Below are positions 1-10,995 of a DNA stretch of 64,000 bases, piece by piece. The stretch covers positions 92,923 to 156,922 of the forward strand of contig JAVTVY010037110.1 in NCBI GenBank assembly GCA_036873755.1. Reading direction: 5' to 3'. Position 1 is the stretch's first letter. Each line of letters opens with the position of its first letter. A program made the position numbers and the translations under genes. The notes under the pieces are model-generated. The model was not told the origin of the DNA, did not search any database, and saw only the letters and a list, made by a program, of their open reading frames with translations. The stretch is from Hanleya hanleyi. Lineage: Eukaryota > Mollusca > Polyplacophora > Lepidopleurida > Hanleyidae.

Positions 1-1083
1 AATAATTATATGATTTGGTCTCACATTGCATATTTATATTTTCTGTCCATCTATTTTGTGAAAATATTGACTGCATAAACAGGGAGATAATTTATTACAT
101 GTAGATAATATTCCTAGAGTAAATACTCCCACACAAATTATTTTGTTCAGTCTTATCGACCCTTTCGCCATCCGTTTTGCTTTAGCAGTCCAAAGAAGTA
201 CGCATTTCATTAACGTTACCGGAATGAGTAAGGAGATTCATAACATGAATGTTACGTTACTGAAAGCAATAACACTGTTCTTACCGTGTTATATGTTGTT
301 GTTGATGTTTTAATCTCTTTCCGATTGTGTATTTCCACGATTCTTAAAATGGTAAAGCTGTTTTCCATAATTACCTCTCCATGTTTTACCAGACCGGTAT
401 TATCAACAAGAACGGTGACAGTAACACACAAGGCTATCGCGTGATTCGGAGCATATTGAATCTTCCAGAAAACAAATAATTTAACATCACTGAAATTGTT
501 TTGTGTTAATTAGCAAACTTCCGCGAGGAATGCGAGTAATAACGAACGGAAAATGATATATATATTTGCCGTCCAATTATGGGGAAAATAATATAGGTTA
601 TCGCCAAAAAATATTACGTAAAACCTATATATTCCGCTTCTGGGAAACCGTTTTTTAATTTGAAAAATCGTGAAAATAGACAGCCAGGAAGTGATTAAGC
701 ATTAACAACAACGTTCATCAAAACAATTAGCGGGTTGATATTATTTCCATTAATCACTAGGTGGTCGCAAAACACCCGGGATCAACTCCAGTACTTAATA
801 ATTATTGTTCCTAATAAGTCCCAAAATGAGTTAAAATCAATTTGAGTTCTTTGTTACTGTTTTCAGTAGTAGCTTGGTTCATATTTATTGAAAACAACAA
901 GTGTGTTGAAAGTTGGGTTTTGTTATTGTTTCTCGTATCGTTCTGCTAGCTTGCTATCAAAAAACAGACACGTCCCTCAAATTTGTAGTTTACTGGACTG
1001 GCGTTATTAATCACTTTTCTTCCCTAATTTCTTGTAGTCCGTTTTCCTTTTTTTGTATCATTTTCTCTTAGCCTATTGGTCGT
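1..1083. repeat. Long repeat R, copy 1 (cut by window start)
   Basis: Non-coding AT-rich sequence that matches, in the same order and orientation, 26392-26685 joined to 29634-30600 and, more distantly, 19150-20090. It lacks the MULE found in the 26-30 kb copy, so it shows the uninterrupted state: the stretch around 277-284 corresponds to the MULE target site. The similarity ends near 1083, where Penelope-like sequence begins. No open frame of note. Confidence 0.75.
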
Positions 1084-1790
1084 ATTTACTCTGGAGATTT
1101 GATAGAACTTCTTGCGAATTGAGTTTTCTCAGTACTTGTTTTGCTTGGGAAGGGTACTACTGTCAATATGTCGTATTGTTTCAACGACCTTGTTCTTGAT
1201 GAGGTCCAGCCAGTCAGCGAGTACAGTAGATTCAACGTTTTCTCGCTTTGACCACTAAATAGCTCAATAACTCTTCCAGTGCACTCAGGACTATCCTCTG
1301 GTCGACCATCAGGTTTATTTTTCTCGGTTGTCTACATTTAGGTCTTTTCAAAAGGAGTGTTTTTGGTCTTCATAACTCACTATATGAAGGTTACCAGTCA
1401 AAACATTCTTGCATGATGTACAGAGTTCGATGATTCATAATCATAACTATAGCGATTATGTTCAATGAACGATATAATCGAATATACTCTATATCTTGAC
1501 AAACTACAGTGATTGTGGCTGGTATTATATTTCCTGATGATACAGATCGTTGAATACCTCTGGTTATTAGATTTTAAACTCTCAGAGGTAACACAAACAG
1601 GACTGTACGCAAGCTATGTATACTGATTGGTGTGTTACTTAAACCCACTAAGTAATTTGGAGTGATATGATTGTTAATCAATGCACTACTAAACTTTATC
1701 CAACCGTGGCTCCGAAGTCTCCATTGGTGGGACTTAAATAGCTGGGTAGTATTGAATACATAACTTGTTCACTGTTGTTATGGATTCGCA
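1084..1790 (-). pseudogene. Penelope-like element fragment (region between GIY-YIG and RT)
   Basis: Corresponds in the same orientation to about 5855-6690 of the better preserved copy at 4679-7430, covering the stretch from the RT N-terminal region back toward the GIY-YIG region. It is decayed, with no long open frame. It replaces the end of repeat R copy 1. Read on the minus strand it lies downstream of a PLE 3' end (2186-2640), so the order is 3' end followed by an internal/5' part, as expected if two PLE copies were once head to tail. Confidence 0.65.
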
Positions 1791-2185
1791 GTGTCGATCT
1801 GTTGGTATATGGACCTTTGGGACCATTAGAAATATGTTTGAGGTCAGCCAATTAATGATTCCTGCGACACAAAAGGCCTACGACTAAATCTGGGCGGTCG
1901 AATTCAGCATATATCATTCGTATTGAGTGACCTTCTTTTTCGACATTCGTACGGAACTTCACACGTTTAGCGGATAATTGCAATCGGAATTTGGCAAATT
2001 CCGGCCTACGGAACCATAATACGACGAGGCCAGTCCACATATAGTTCGATATATCTGTATCTATGAATGCTTCATTGCCCTTTGTGCCCTCTTCAACACC
2101 CTAAGTAGAGCAAAACAGTCCATACACACAGTAATTACACCGTTTTTGCGTTCCTATCACTGATAATCACTGCATTATAAATTCA
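1791..2185. other. Unassigned sequence between two PLE fragments
   Basis: No family recognised. A 62-codon open frame on the minus strand (1852-2040) has no motif I know. It may be a divergent 5' part of the neighbouring Penelope-like element. Confidence 0.3.
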
Positions 2186-2645
2186 CACAATTACAAGTGT
2201 CTTGTCCGTCATTCATAATTCAGCCGTCGTCCATTAAAGAATACCCGCGTCCATAACCCAAAGACCTATTCCATATAACAGCATTAGCATCAAATTCAGA
2301 AAGACAATCATAGTATACATAAACATAGGCTAGTTTCCTGCAAGAGAGAAGCGGTCAACAGTTTTCAATGTTGCCGGCAAGACATCATGATGTTCCAAAA
2401 ATATCAAATCCTTATCGCTGATCAGTAGAATGGAGAATGATGTATCTCATCACACTTTGATTGCGCCTGTTCATATGAGCACCATGAGGATCTTGAAGTA
2501 CATAGGTTCATACGACCCCTAGCCCCGGGGTAAGCGGAATTAGACACAAGTTACGAAACGTAACGCCATAGATCTTGTACACTACGCTCGTATTTTGCTA
2601 CATCGCCACAGAAACTTTGAGTGGAGGCGCTTGGTTCGAATGACT
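2186..2645 (-). mobile_element. 5'-truncated Penelope-like element, 3' end
   Basis: Matches the 3' end of the PLE at 4679-5180: the distal 240-bp terminal segment (near 2186-2430), then the conserved core CCCCTAGCCCCGG-GGTAAGCGG near 2517-2543, then the last RT codons. A gap relative to that copy removes part of the region near 2430. It ends in the RT C-terminal region near 2640. Confidence 0.75.
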
Positions 2646-2649
2646 TCAT

Positions 2650-4678
2650 TTATAATAGCATCCAAGACACTGCCCTAGATAATTTAGGAAAATTGATAAT
2701 ATCTTAAAGGGCCAGTATACAATGTTTGGTTACTCCCATTGACCTGGTAGTCCCTCTGGCCGTAAAATTCAATGATCATAGTTACGATCATCTTTTAATA
2801 TTTATAGACTGTTTTACCCATTGCGTGTTTCTATATGCATGTTAAAGGATACAGATTTCCCTGGTGTAAATACTTTCTCACTTGATGGATTCGCTATGCC
2901 GTGCTGTGTTGTCTCCTATAGACTCTAAGCATTCAGTTTAAACAATTTTGCGGATTAATTATTATAATTTGTATGATTTTCAAATTAGACTATCTGAACA
3001 GCCAGAAACGTTTCGATCAAGCCATGATTAGACGATGCAGAATCGGCCATACACGATTAACTCACGAGCATTTGCTGAAAAAAAGAGCCAGTCCCAAGGT
3101 ATATTCCATACCAAGAAGATCTCACAGTGAAACATAATCTTATCGACTGAATAGATTTTAAGATTGTAAGAGATTAATTTTTATCGATCAGCCACTTTGG
3201 CAGATCTTTTTAGTCGAGTAAAAGAAGATTGTATTTTAGATTATTTGAGAGAGATCAAAAGATATCTTGAAATTTAGTTTTAACGGTTTGTTCGATCATC
3301 CAAGATCCACATCCGTGTTCTACCACATTTTTATGGTCTGTTAAGAAATTTTTGATCTGCTAAGAAATTCAATTTCGTCCTCCGTCCTGTCGAGATATTT
3401 TCACTTCTATGCTAATAATTCTGTGTTTCTTTTCGTGGGCGTTCCATGTTTCCATGTTATATCTTTGTTACAGCTAGTGTGCACCCGCGTGCACCATGAA
3501 ATAGCAAAGTGTTTGTCAGTTACACACAGAATGAACCGCAATCCTGATGTGTTCGGAGCTTCATTGCTGATTCCCCCTGACATTGTTTTGTATTGAGTTC
3601 ATATTTATCATAAATATGAAATGTTTATCTAAGTCATATACGAATCTATTATTTGTGTATCAGATTATGTGTTGCCTCCTCATATAATAAATTTCCGTCA
3701 CTTGAATATTTCCTGTATTGCAATGCAAACAATCTGCACTCGGCGAAATTCTTGCGATACTGGACTTCGAAAGGAATAATATATTGGAGCGCTATGCAAG
3801 ATGGCCCACATATGGATCTCATCGACCTTTGTCAGATGGCATGATATTATTACTGAGCTCAATGGTATACCACTATCCATTGCCATGTATCACCTAATGT
3901 GCGTATATCATATAACGGTAATATCGATAACATAAATTGAACTGGTGTAGTTCTCGGTCTATCTATGTTCGTTGAGATCGTCATTATTCTGGCCTGCAAC
4001 GGGGCCCAAAACGTCAGTAAATCTTCAATTTGTTCAACAGTATGTTGTTAATAATCTGTTTATCGCAATATCCCCAATGATGTCGTGATCAGGATCCATT
4101 CAGAAAAGCAATCGGCGCATATAACATGCTCTGAGCATTAGTACACGCAGTTTGTCAATTATATAAAGCCCGATGAGGATGTGGACTGGGGTATCCGGAA
4201 TATTCCCACGGTACCGACATGAATGAATTACAGATCGCTCGAATATAAAGCGTCTACCGTTTTTGTTCACCCATTCGTAATATTGAGGGCCGCCAAGCTC
4301 TAACTTAGACTTTCAATAATATAACTGATGTGAAATCCATGGCTTTAGCGATGATTTGTGACGATTTAAGTACCGAAATGAAATAATACGTATGAAAGTA
4401 AGAAATAAGGTACATTAACTTCTCAGGCACTGGTTCTTTCTGGACTAATATATATCATCGGTGTACATATTCACAGGGATAATACTGTGCTGCTTCACTC
4501 TGAAACGGACGATTTTGCACAAATTCATTATTCAATGATATTTTCCCTGGGGATTATTCAGAGCATACGAGAACATAATGTACATTCCGCTGGGATATTT
4601 TTTTAACATTTCCTATGTGTATTATTAGATTTGCACATCATTTAGGACTGAATTCACGCTAAACTGCGCCATATCCTT
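2650..4678. repeat. Long repeat C, copy 1
   Basis: Non-coding repeat that aligns in order with 33360-35640. Shared landmarks include the TATTTATAGACTGTTTTAC stretch near 2797-2820, the CCTGACATTG stretch near 3578, and the GCTAAACTGCG stretch near 4658. The two copies are quite diverged. This copy carries a LINE 3' fragment (2988-3290) that is absent from the other, while the other carries a 585-bp insertion (34482-35069) absent here, so each serves as an empty site for the other. Confidence 0.65.
2988..3290 (+). pseudogene. LINE 3' fragment (family with RNase H and zinc knuckle)
   Basis: A decayed copy of the same LINE 3' end seen at 12815-13230, 23550-23935 and 43550-44822. It starts in the stretch that reads CTGAACAGCCA(A/G)AAACGTTTCGATC and includes the diverged code for the knuckle that follows RNase H. 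It carries frameshifts, and its CT-rich tail is not recognisable. It interrupts repeat C copy 1. Confidence 0.65.
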
Positions 4679-5084
4679 ACCAATTACAAGCGTCAGGTCC
4701 GTCATTCATAATTCAGCCGTCGTCCATTAGAGAATATCCGCGTCCATAATCCAAAGGCCTATTCCATATTCCATATAACAGTATTAGCACCGAATTCAGA
4801 AAGATAATCATAGTATACATAAACATAGGCTTGTTTCCTGCAATAGAGAAGCGGTCAGCAGTTTTCAATGATGCCGGCAAGACATCATGATGTTCCAAAA
4901 ATATCAAATCCGTATCGCTGATCAGCATTTTTAATCCATACTATTCGTTGTAAAGTCGTCATCTAAAGAATGATGTATCTCAGTCACGCTTTGATTGTGC
5001 CTGTTCATATGAGTACCATGAGGATCTTCAAGTACATGGGTTCATACGGCCCCTAGCCCCGGGTTAAGCGGAATTAGACACAAG

Positions 5085-6454
5085 TTACGAAACGTAACGC
5101 CATAGATCTTGCACGCTACGTTCGTATTTTGCTATCAGCATGCGATATGTATCGCCAAATTTGGGAAACTTTGAGTGGAGGCGCTTCGTGATGTAGCCCT
5201 GTTTTATAAGTTTCTGCAACAATGTTTTGTGACGTTGATTAAAATCGTCACATTTAACACAGGATCTAGCAAAGGCTACTAGGCGTGATACGTATACGCC
5301 ATATGGAGGTCCCACTGGAACATTACTGTCCAGAAAGGGATAGTTTACGATGTCGAAATTGTAATCATCTCTTTTGTCATACAGTCGACGAGAGAGAAGA
5401 CCTTTAGCATCAAGTTCTTCCGTAAGACATTTTGAGTTTTTCAATATCCACATACATTCAACGCCAGAGTTTTTAGAAATAGTGGCGCAATACCTTTCCC
5501 AAAATGCTTTTATCTCCTGAAGGGCCCTCGTCAACAGGGTAGAATGAAGCTTGGTGGTGCAGCTTCTAGAACCAGCTATAAACCTAGCTTTGTACGGTGA
5601 TTTATGCATTTTGGGAGTCCAGTATACTTTTGGTATATCATTATGTTTGGTTGGAAGACAAATACCTCTTTCCTTGAGAAACGTTTTGTGATTGTTAAAT
5701 AAATCTTCCAGAGTAAATGCAGTTTGAGAGTAAGTAGACGTATTTGATGACGATATGTTTACACTCAATTTTTCAACCAGCACCTGGTAATAGTAATATT
5801 TACATATGAATATTATATTATTTGGAGCTTTGTCTGCTGGGACTATGACGAATTTACTCTGGAGATTTGCTAGAACTTCTTGCGAATTGGGGCTTCTCAG
5901 TACTTGTTTTGCTTGGGGAAGGGTACTTCTGTCAATATGGCGGATTGTTTCAACGACCTTGCTCTTGGTGAGGTCCAGCCAATCATCGAGTACTGTAGGT
6001 TCAACTTTTTCTCGCTTAGACCAATCAATAACGTACTGTTCCAAAGCAGACAGGACTATCTTCTGGTCGGCCTTCAGATTTATATTTCTCGGCTCTCTAT
6101 ATTTAGGTCCATTCATCAGGAGTAATCTTAGGTCCTTATCACTCACCACATCAAGGTCACCAGTCACAAGATATTTGCATGGTGTATAGATAAAGTTCGA
6201 CGATTCACAATCACAACTATAGCCCCCGACGTGTACAAGTTCCAGTCAAACTCCTTGACAGCATTAGATTTAGTATACTTATATGAAATGCAAGGAGGTT
6301 CTGTGAACTTAAAATAGTTTGGTACAGTATTGCGTACCTCTGGATCATTCAGGATTCGAGGTAAATTAATAATGTCCAGTCCTTTATCTAAGTAGTTGAG
6401 TTTCAAGAAAAGCCGATCTTGGGATGTTTCGATTATGTTCACTGGACGATACAA
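5085..6454 (-). pseudogene. PLE reverse transcriptase region, palm deleted
   Basis: Two overlapping frames (6454-6164 and 6167-5085) separated by a frameshift near 6180. Visible in order: the VTGDLDVVSDK and GPKYREP segment before RT, FVIVPADKAPNN (RT fingers), the PKVYWTPKMHKSPYKARFIA block, then a sudden jump to LLSRRLYDKRDDYNFDIVNYP and the thumb segment VYVSRLVAFARSCVKCDDFNQRH. The palm motifs, including the catalytic (F/Y)xDD that the copy at 47462-48055 retains as HIDD, are missing between the fingers and thumb, so this copy has a clean internal deletion of roughly 150 or more codons. It is not functional. Confidence 0.8.
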
Positions 6455-6523
6455 CCGAAAATACGCTATATCTTGACATACTTTATAGATTTTGGGTGGT
6501 ATTATATTTCCTGAGGACGCAGA

Positions 6524-7398
6524 TTATTGTATATCTCTGGCTATATGATTTAAAGCTCTCAGAGGTAACGCATACAGAACTGTACGTAAGCTATGTGTAC
6601 TATTGGGTGTGTTAGTTAAACCCACTAAGTAATTTAAAATGATATGATCGTGAATCATCGCACTATTAAACTTTCTCCAACCATGGCTGCGATGTCTCCA
6701 TTGGTGGGGTTTAAATAGCTGGGTAATAGTGGATATATTTGAACGGCGGTTTGTAACATTGCCGAACCCACAGACATTATCATTTAAACCATAGGGAAAC
6801 ACTGACCAAAGTTCTAGCATCCAGAATAGTTCTCGCTCTCGGATTTTTCTCTCAAATCCAAAGGGGGAATCCTTGGTAGATGGATAGACGACGTCTATGA
6901 TCTGAATACGAAAGTTGTCCCAGCCATGGCCGGGTCCAGAAAAATGCTTACCTATAAGCAATTACTTTTTCCTAACGGATTTTCTGTGACCATTCACCCT
7001 AAGATGGAGTCTTTGGGTGGTCTTGCCTGGATACTGTTGACCACACTTCTTACAGGAAACTAAATAAATACAGTTTGTAGTGGAACAACTGAGATCAACA
7101 TACGAGTTTACAGAATATGAGTTACCAGTTAACGCGGAACTAAATGACGCTGAAGTATTAAAGAGTGGACACATATAGAAATCTTGAAATTATTACATGT
7201 AGAATTCGGTGCTAAACAATAATCAAGCGCAATGTTACAAGGTTTGATGTCGTGCCCTTGCTTAGCGGTCAGAAATATATCTGTCATTTGGATTGAAAAA
7301 GGTCTTAGTACATTTCGAACTATTAGAGACTCGGCCGAGAAACCTGCACTAAGGTTCCTCGGGTCTGTCTTACTATATTTTCTTTCTGTTGTATCCAT
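6524..7398 (-). pseudogene. PLE N-terminal segment and GIY-YIG endonuclease, broken
   Basis: Codes for the part of the PLE protein that would nick target DNA. After a leader of about 90 residues (7398 downwards) a frameshift near 7170 moves to the frame that carries the GIY-YIG core: the IYLVSCKKCG strand with its two cysteines, the QQYPGKTTQRLH segment that corresponds to the YIG strand and catalytic helix, and NGHRK. A single TAA at 6962-6964 breaks the frame. Translation in the same frame continues directly with GKHFSGPGH and the RERELFWMLELWSVFPYGLN block typical of this endonuclease's C-terminal helix. In the usual YVGKT strand this copy has YPGKT. The next segment of the protein follows at 6454-6164. 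Confidence 0.75.
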
Positions 7399-7430
7399 TA
7401 TGAGTGTTGGGTGTGCAGGGGCCCGGCCTC

Positions 7431-8109
7431 GGGGACAAGTCCAAACGAATTGTTTATATGCTGCTCCCTTTGAGCAAATCTTCGAGATCTAGTCGCCCAA
7501 AGACACTTTCCATGTGAATGTTATCTAATTAGAATGCATTTTCAAGCTGTTTGGTCAGTATCAATATTGACTAAGTCTAAAGTTGAACTATTGGCAGAAG
7601 TGACATTCAATATCGAGCCGTCGTCGACGAAAGAATCTTGGCGTCAATAATCGAGATATCATTTACGCTAGACAGGCATACAATGAAAATGAGACAAACG
7701 ATCAGCAATTTTCAATGATGGCAACATGACATCATGGATGTTCAATTCATAATAGCCTATTCACTGACAAATATAATAACAAGGAACCTGACTAGTGAGT
7801 ATAATTTTTAGAACAGATGAATGAATGAATAAATGAATCTTCGTTTAAACGCGAGAGTTCCATAAGCCATGGCTTATTGACATGGCTTCAGTCGAGTATT
7901 ATAACAAGTAACAAACACAAATTAGAACAACAATACATATCAGACAGTGGAAGTTCAAGAATAATATCGCAAATAGAGACAAATCTAATGAAAATAAGCG
8001 GATACTAAAATAATCCAGTATAAGAATTACTAAAAAGAATGTAAGTTTGAACATAAAAATTTGTAGATTGGTTAAAACTTTCGATGAAAAACTTACAACA
8101 CCCGTTTTG
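7431..8109. repeat. Non-coding stretch with an ancient PLE-like 3' end
   Basis: No gene seen. About 7600-7760 is a strongly diverged relative of the PLE terminal segment: the motif GCCGTCGTC followed at the right distances by the stretch around CAGCAATTTTCAATGATGGCAACATGACATCATG. A similarly diverged relative lies at 33030-33340. The remainder is AT-rich with no recognised family. Confidence 0.45.
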
Positions 8110-9213
8110 AAACTATTCAGGCTGTCTGGTGACGGCCGAAAGATAAATAAAAGTATTGGCACCGCGAACGCTAAATGAACGCTTGAAAAGCTCTGTTCTT
8201 GCAAAGGGAACGTGGACAACACCATGTGAACTCTTGTACGAGAGATGACAGCGGTAAAAGCATTCTGGCGGTATCCAGGACGAGTTATTAAGACATTTGT
8301 ACATTAAAATTGCTGTGTTATACTTGCACCTAGCATCAATTGAGAACCAGTTTAGTTTGGAAGAAGAGATGAATTCTGCACCGAGAATAAGCGTCATGGC
8401 ATTTTTTGTAGCTTATTCTATAGCAGATCCATATCTTGCTTATGGCAATTCCCCCCGAAAATGGCCACAGTAATTAACGTTTGGTAAAATAAAAATTTAA
8501 AAAAAAAAGTTTTTTGACGGAACAGGGTACAGTCTGTTCAATAATTAGAGTTTAATAATTGATTTCACATGTTCTGAGCAGTTTAAATTGCAATCAGTCG
8601 TGACACCTAGTACTATGTCCTGTGTAACATTGTTGATAACATTGTTGTCTAGACGGATTTGTAAGGCATTTCTAGTAACATTTGATCGTTTCTGAGCATT
8701 CGTGACAAGAATATAGTTTTCGTTTTTCCGATATCAAGTGATATTTTGTTGTCGTCGCACCATTGTGACATTAACCCAAGATCACTTTCTAGTGACTCTG
8801 ATATAATGTTTTACTCAAAGTGGAAGTGGTGGAATCGTCAGCAAACATATTGAAATCAGATTGCTTTATACATAAATGCATGTCATTGTCGTAGAAAGGA
8901 AGAACATTGGTCCAAGAATAGATCATTGGAGTACGCCTACATTAAGTTCAGCAGATTGTGATACATGTATATGTCATTTGAAGTTTACACATTGAAATCT
9001 GGCCTGACATGAAAGAAATTGTATATAATTTTGAGAACAGATATATATGGATAGTTTATTAATAAGAATATCATGGTTGACAGGTTCGAATGCTTTTCCC
9101 AGATCTATAAGTAATAACCTGACAAGATTTTCTTTGTCAGCATTGCTGCACCACGAACGAATTCTTTCAGTGAAAATACATATGTAACACTGTGGCCGTA
9201 GATAAGTATGCAA
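8110..9213 (-). pseudogene. Decayed LINE (CR1/Jockey-group reverse transcriptase)
   Basis: Pieces of one non-LTR reverse transcriptase in order on the minus strand but in shifting frames. They are: LLLIDLGKAFEPVNHDILINKL (RT motif with the first catalytic Asp region, near 9060-9130), a SILGPMFF block (GVPQGSILGP motif) near 8920, an FADDST-like block (catalytic ADD) near 8840, WCDDNKISLDIGKTKT near 8750, and the C-terminal tail IDARCKYNTAILMYKCLNN with VPFARTELFKRSF near 8150-8340. The endonuclease half is absent and the 5' side ends abruptly at about 9172-9213, as expected for 5' truncation on insertion. Many stops and frameshifts make it old and inactive. Confidence 0.75.
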
Positions 9214-10130
9214 CAGTGGGATAATTAGTTATATTGAATTGTGGATTGGTGACATAGTAGAGATGTAAGCTGTTTACCGTTGCTCGGTTGTCTATGAAAT
9301 GCAGGATGAGCAATAAAGTACTCCTTGAATTCTTTTTTTGTTGCTCTTGCAATTATTGGCTTGACGAAGGGAATTTGAGGTAAAGTATATGGGTTCCAGG
9401 TTTGTGAATAAAGCTCCCAGAATATACACGAAAAACTCTGCATTGTGTGGCCCATTCTAGGTCTCTGCAGTTTATTACCGATATTTTCATTGCCGTTAAT
9501 CAGACGGTCTGTTCTGCAGACCGCCAGTCCTTTTAATATTGTGGATAATATTGTCCGCATCGCCTTATGAAATTACTATGATGACATTATGAGTCCAAAG
9601 CAACGACGGCAATGACATATTATCGCGTATGTCACCACAAGAAGACTCACGTTCGTCATAGTTCTTGTTTGGTGGTCGCAGGTGACTTTTTGTAAAACTA
9701 TTTCGAAAATATGACAATACAGTGATGTTAAATACAATATCTCGCTGTCCTCAACCTATTAGAAATGGCAACTCGAAAAACATCTCTGTTACAGTGAAAT
9801 GTATTGCCGGCTGGATGCTCATAAAGAATCTGTGTTACTGGCATGTATATTGTGTAGTGAGAACCAGGATATCATGAATTCGGTTGCAAAACGACTGTTT
9901 TAATCATTATAAATCAAGCTGGAGATCAGTCTATTTTGGTACCAGTATATGTGATACTGCCCAGTTTATCTGATGTACTGTACATTAAGACGGGTCTAGT
10001 CGTGTCGATTATCAGGATTATGCAATAGATACCCGGTGGGATGGTGTCTAAAGTGAAAGTTTTGTTGTATTGTAACATTTCATTGTTCTTTTTCCATTGG
10101 CCTTCATGACATAGTTGAGCGAATCACGCG
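9172..10130. repeat. Interspersed repeat shared with 43 kb region, otherwise unassigned
   Basis: About 9176-9425 matches 43205-43430 (landmarks: GTATGCAACAG, GGGATAATTAGTT, GAGGTAAAGTATAT in the same order). The LINE above ends at this repeat. From 9560 to 10130 I see no gene and no recognised element. Confidence 0.55.
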
Positions 10131-10357
10131 AATCTGATCTGAATATGTATCTTAGTCACCCGCTGATTATCCCTGTTCATTTGAACACATTGGAGATGTA
10201 ACACACATGATATTCAAACGGCACCGGGTTAAGCGGAACTAAACACAAGTTACGAGACGTAGCACCAGAGATGTTGCACGCTACGTTCGTATTTTGCCGT
10301 CAGTGTACGATATTTATCACAATTCTTGAGTAACTTTGAATGGAGACGTTCCTGAGA
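10131..10357 (-). mobile_element. PLE 3' fragment, diverged
   Basis: Matches the PLE 3' untranslated region and last RT codons: CACCGGGTTAAGCGGAACTAAACACAAGTTACGAGACGT near 10220-10260, then GCACGCTACGTTCGTATTTTGC and the RT C-terminal stretch to about 10350. It abuts the terminal-direct-repeat element that follows. Confidence 0.65.
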
Positions 10358-10995
10358 TACAACACATATCACGAATCGTTAGATTCCTGGTATGTGCTTT
10401 AGAATAGGTTAACCAGAAGACTATACTGTGAAGTCATGTGGCTCTGTCAGTATGTCGGCACCTCTTCCCACTTCCCTTATATGTGTTGTAATTTTTAACT
10501 GAATATGACGAGATTCTGCTGGTGGACGTTTCGTCCCCGAGGCCCGCCTCCTGTACAGACCTTTTGGTCTTTGATATATGTTGGCATTTGTGGGAAGTTG
10601 ATGCTGGGTCGACATCGGGCCTTACAGACTAGTCTTTTGTGTTAAATGCCGTCATTTTCATCTGACGACGATACAGCTCACCAAACCCCAGTGTACAAGT
10701 TGTCACAGCGAAACAGCTCTCCAATTACCAATATACGAGTTGTCAGAGCATTTCCATCATAGCTCTAGATTTGTATCTAATACCGCTTATGCCGGTGCTA
10801 GGGGCCGTGTGGTCATATCATCCAAGTTGCCACATGAACAGGTACAGTAAAAGCGTACCTGAGAGAACACATATCACGAATCGTTAGATTCCTGGTATGT
10901 GCTTTAGAATAGGTTAACCGGAAGACTATACTGTGAAGTCATGTGGCTCTGTCAGTATGTCGGCACCTCTTCCCACTTCCCTTATATGTGTTGTA
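10351..10995 (+). mobile_element. 645-bp element with terminal direct repeats, copy T1
   Basis: Two nearly identical direct repeats of about 138 bp (10351-10490 and 10858-10995) flank about 370 bp. Each repeat begins near TACAACACATAT and ends ATATGTGTTGTA, so its ends are inverted complements of each other. The interior holds the hairpin-forming GGACGTTTCGTCC at about 10527-10539, two tandem copies of a 40-bp unit (about 10669-10748) and, near 10783-10805, the reverse complement of the CGGCCCCTAGCACCGG core found in PLE 3' ends. The leader motif also resembles 7415-7440 upstream of the PLE endonuclease. A second copy lies in opposite orientation at 34482-35069. There is no coding capacity. 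I infer a non-autonomous PLE derivative whose repeats are pseudo-LTRs; a TRIM-like LTR element is the alternative. Confidence 0.6.

Larger units (their letters stand above)
4679..7430 (-). mobile_element. Penelope-like element with N-terminal GIY-YIG (Naiad-like)
   Basis: The best preserved PLE of the window. In transcription order: a GC-rich leader motif near 7415-7440, an N-terminal segment (about 7398-7175), a GIY-YIG endonuclease domain (about 7070-6870), a connector (6870-6190), the RT region (6167-5085), then a 3' untranslated region with the conserved CGGCCCCTAGC core near 5048 and the 240-bp terminal segment down to 4679. Canonical Penelope elements carry GIY-YIG at the C terminus; the permuted N-terminal position is the hallmark of the Naiad/Chlamys group described in invertebrates and protists. 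The copy is dead: one in-frame stop inside the endonuclease, frameshifts near 7170 and 6180, and loss of the central RT palm. Clade assignment is inferred from domain order only. Confidence 0.8.

Noticed and set aside
10660..10720. Hammerhead-like CTGACGA ... GAAAC arrangement in element T1
   Set aside because: The would-be stem II ends do not pair. The two boxes belong to a tandem 40-bp duplication that explains the pattern.
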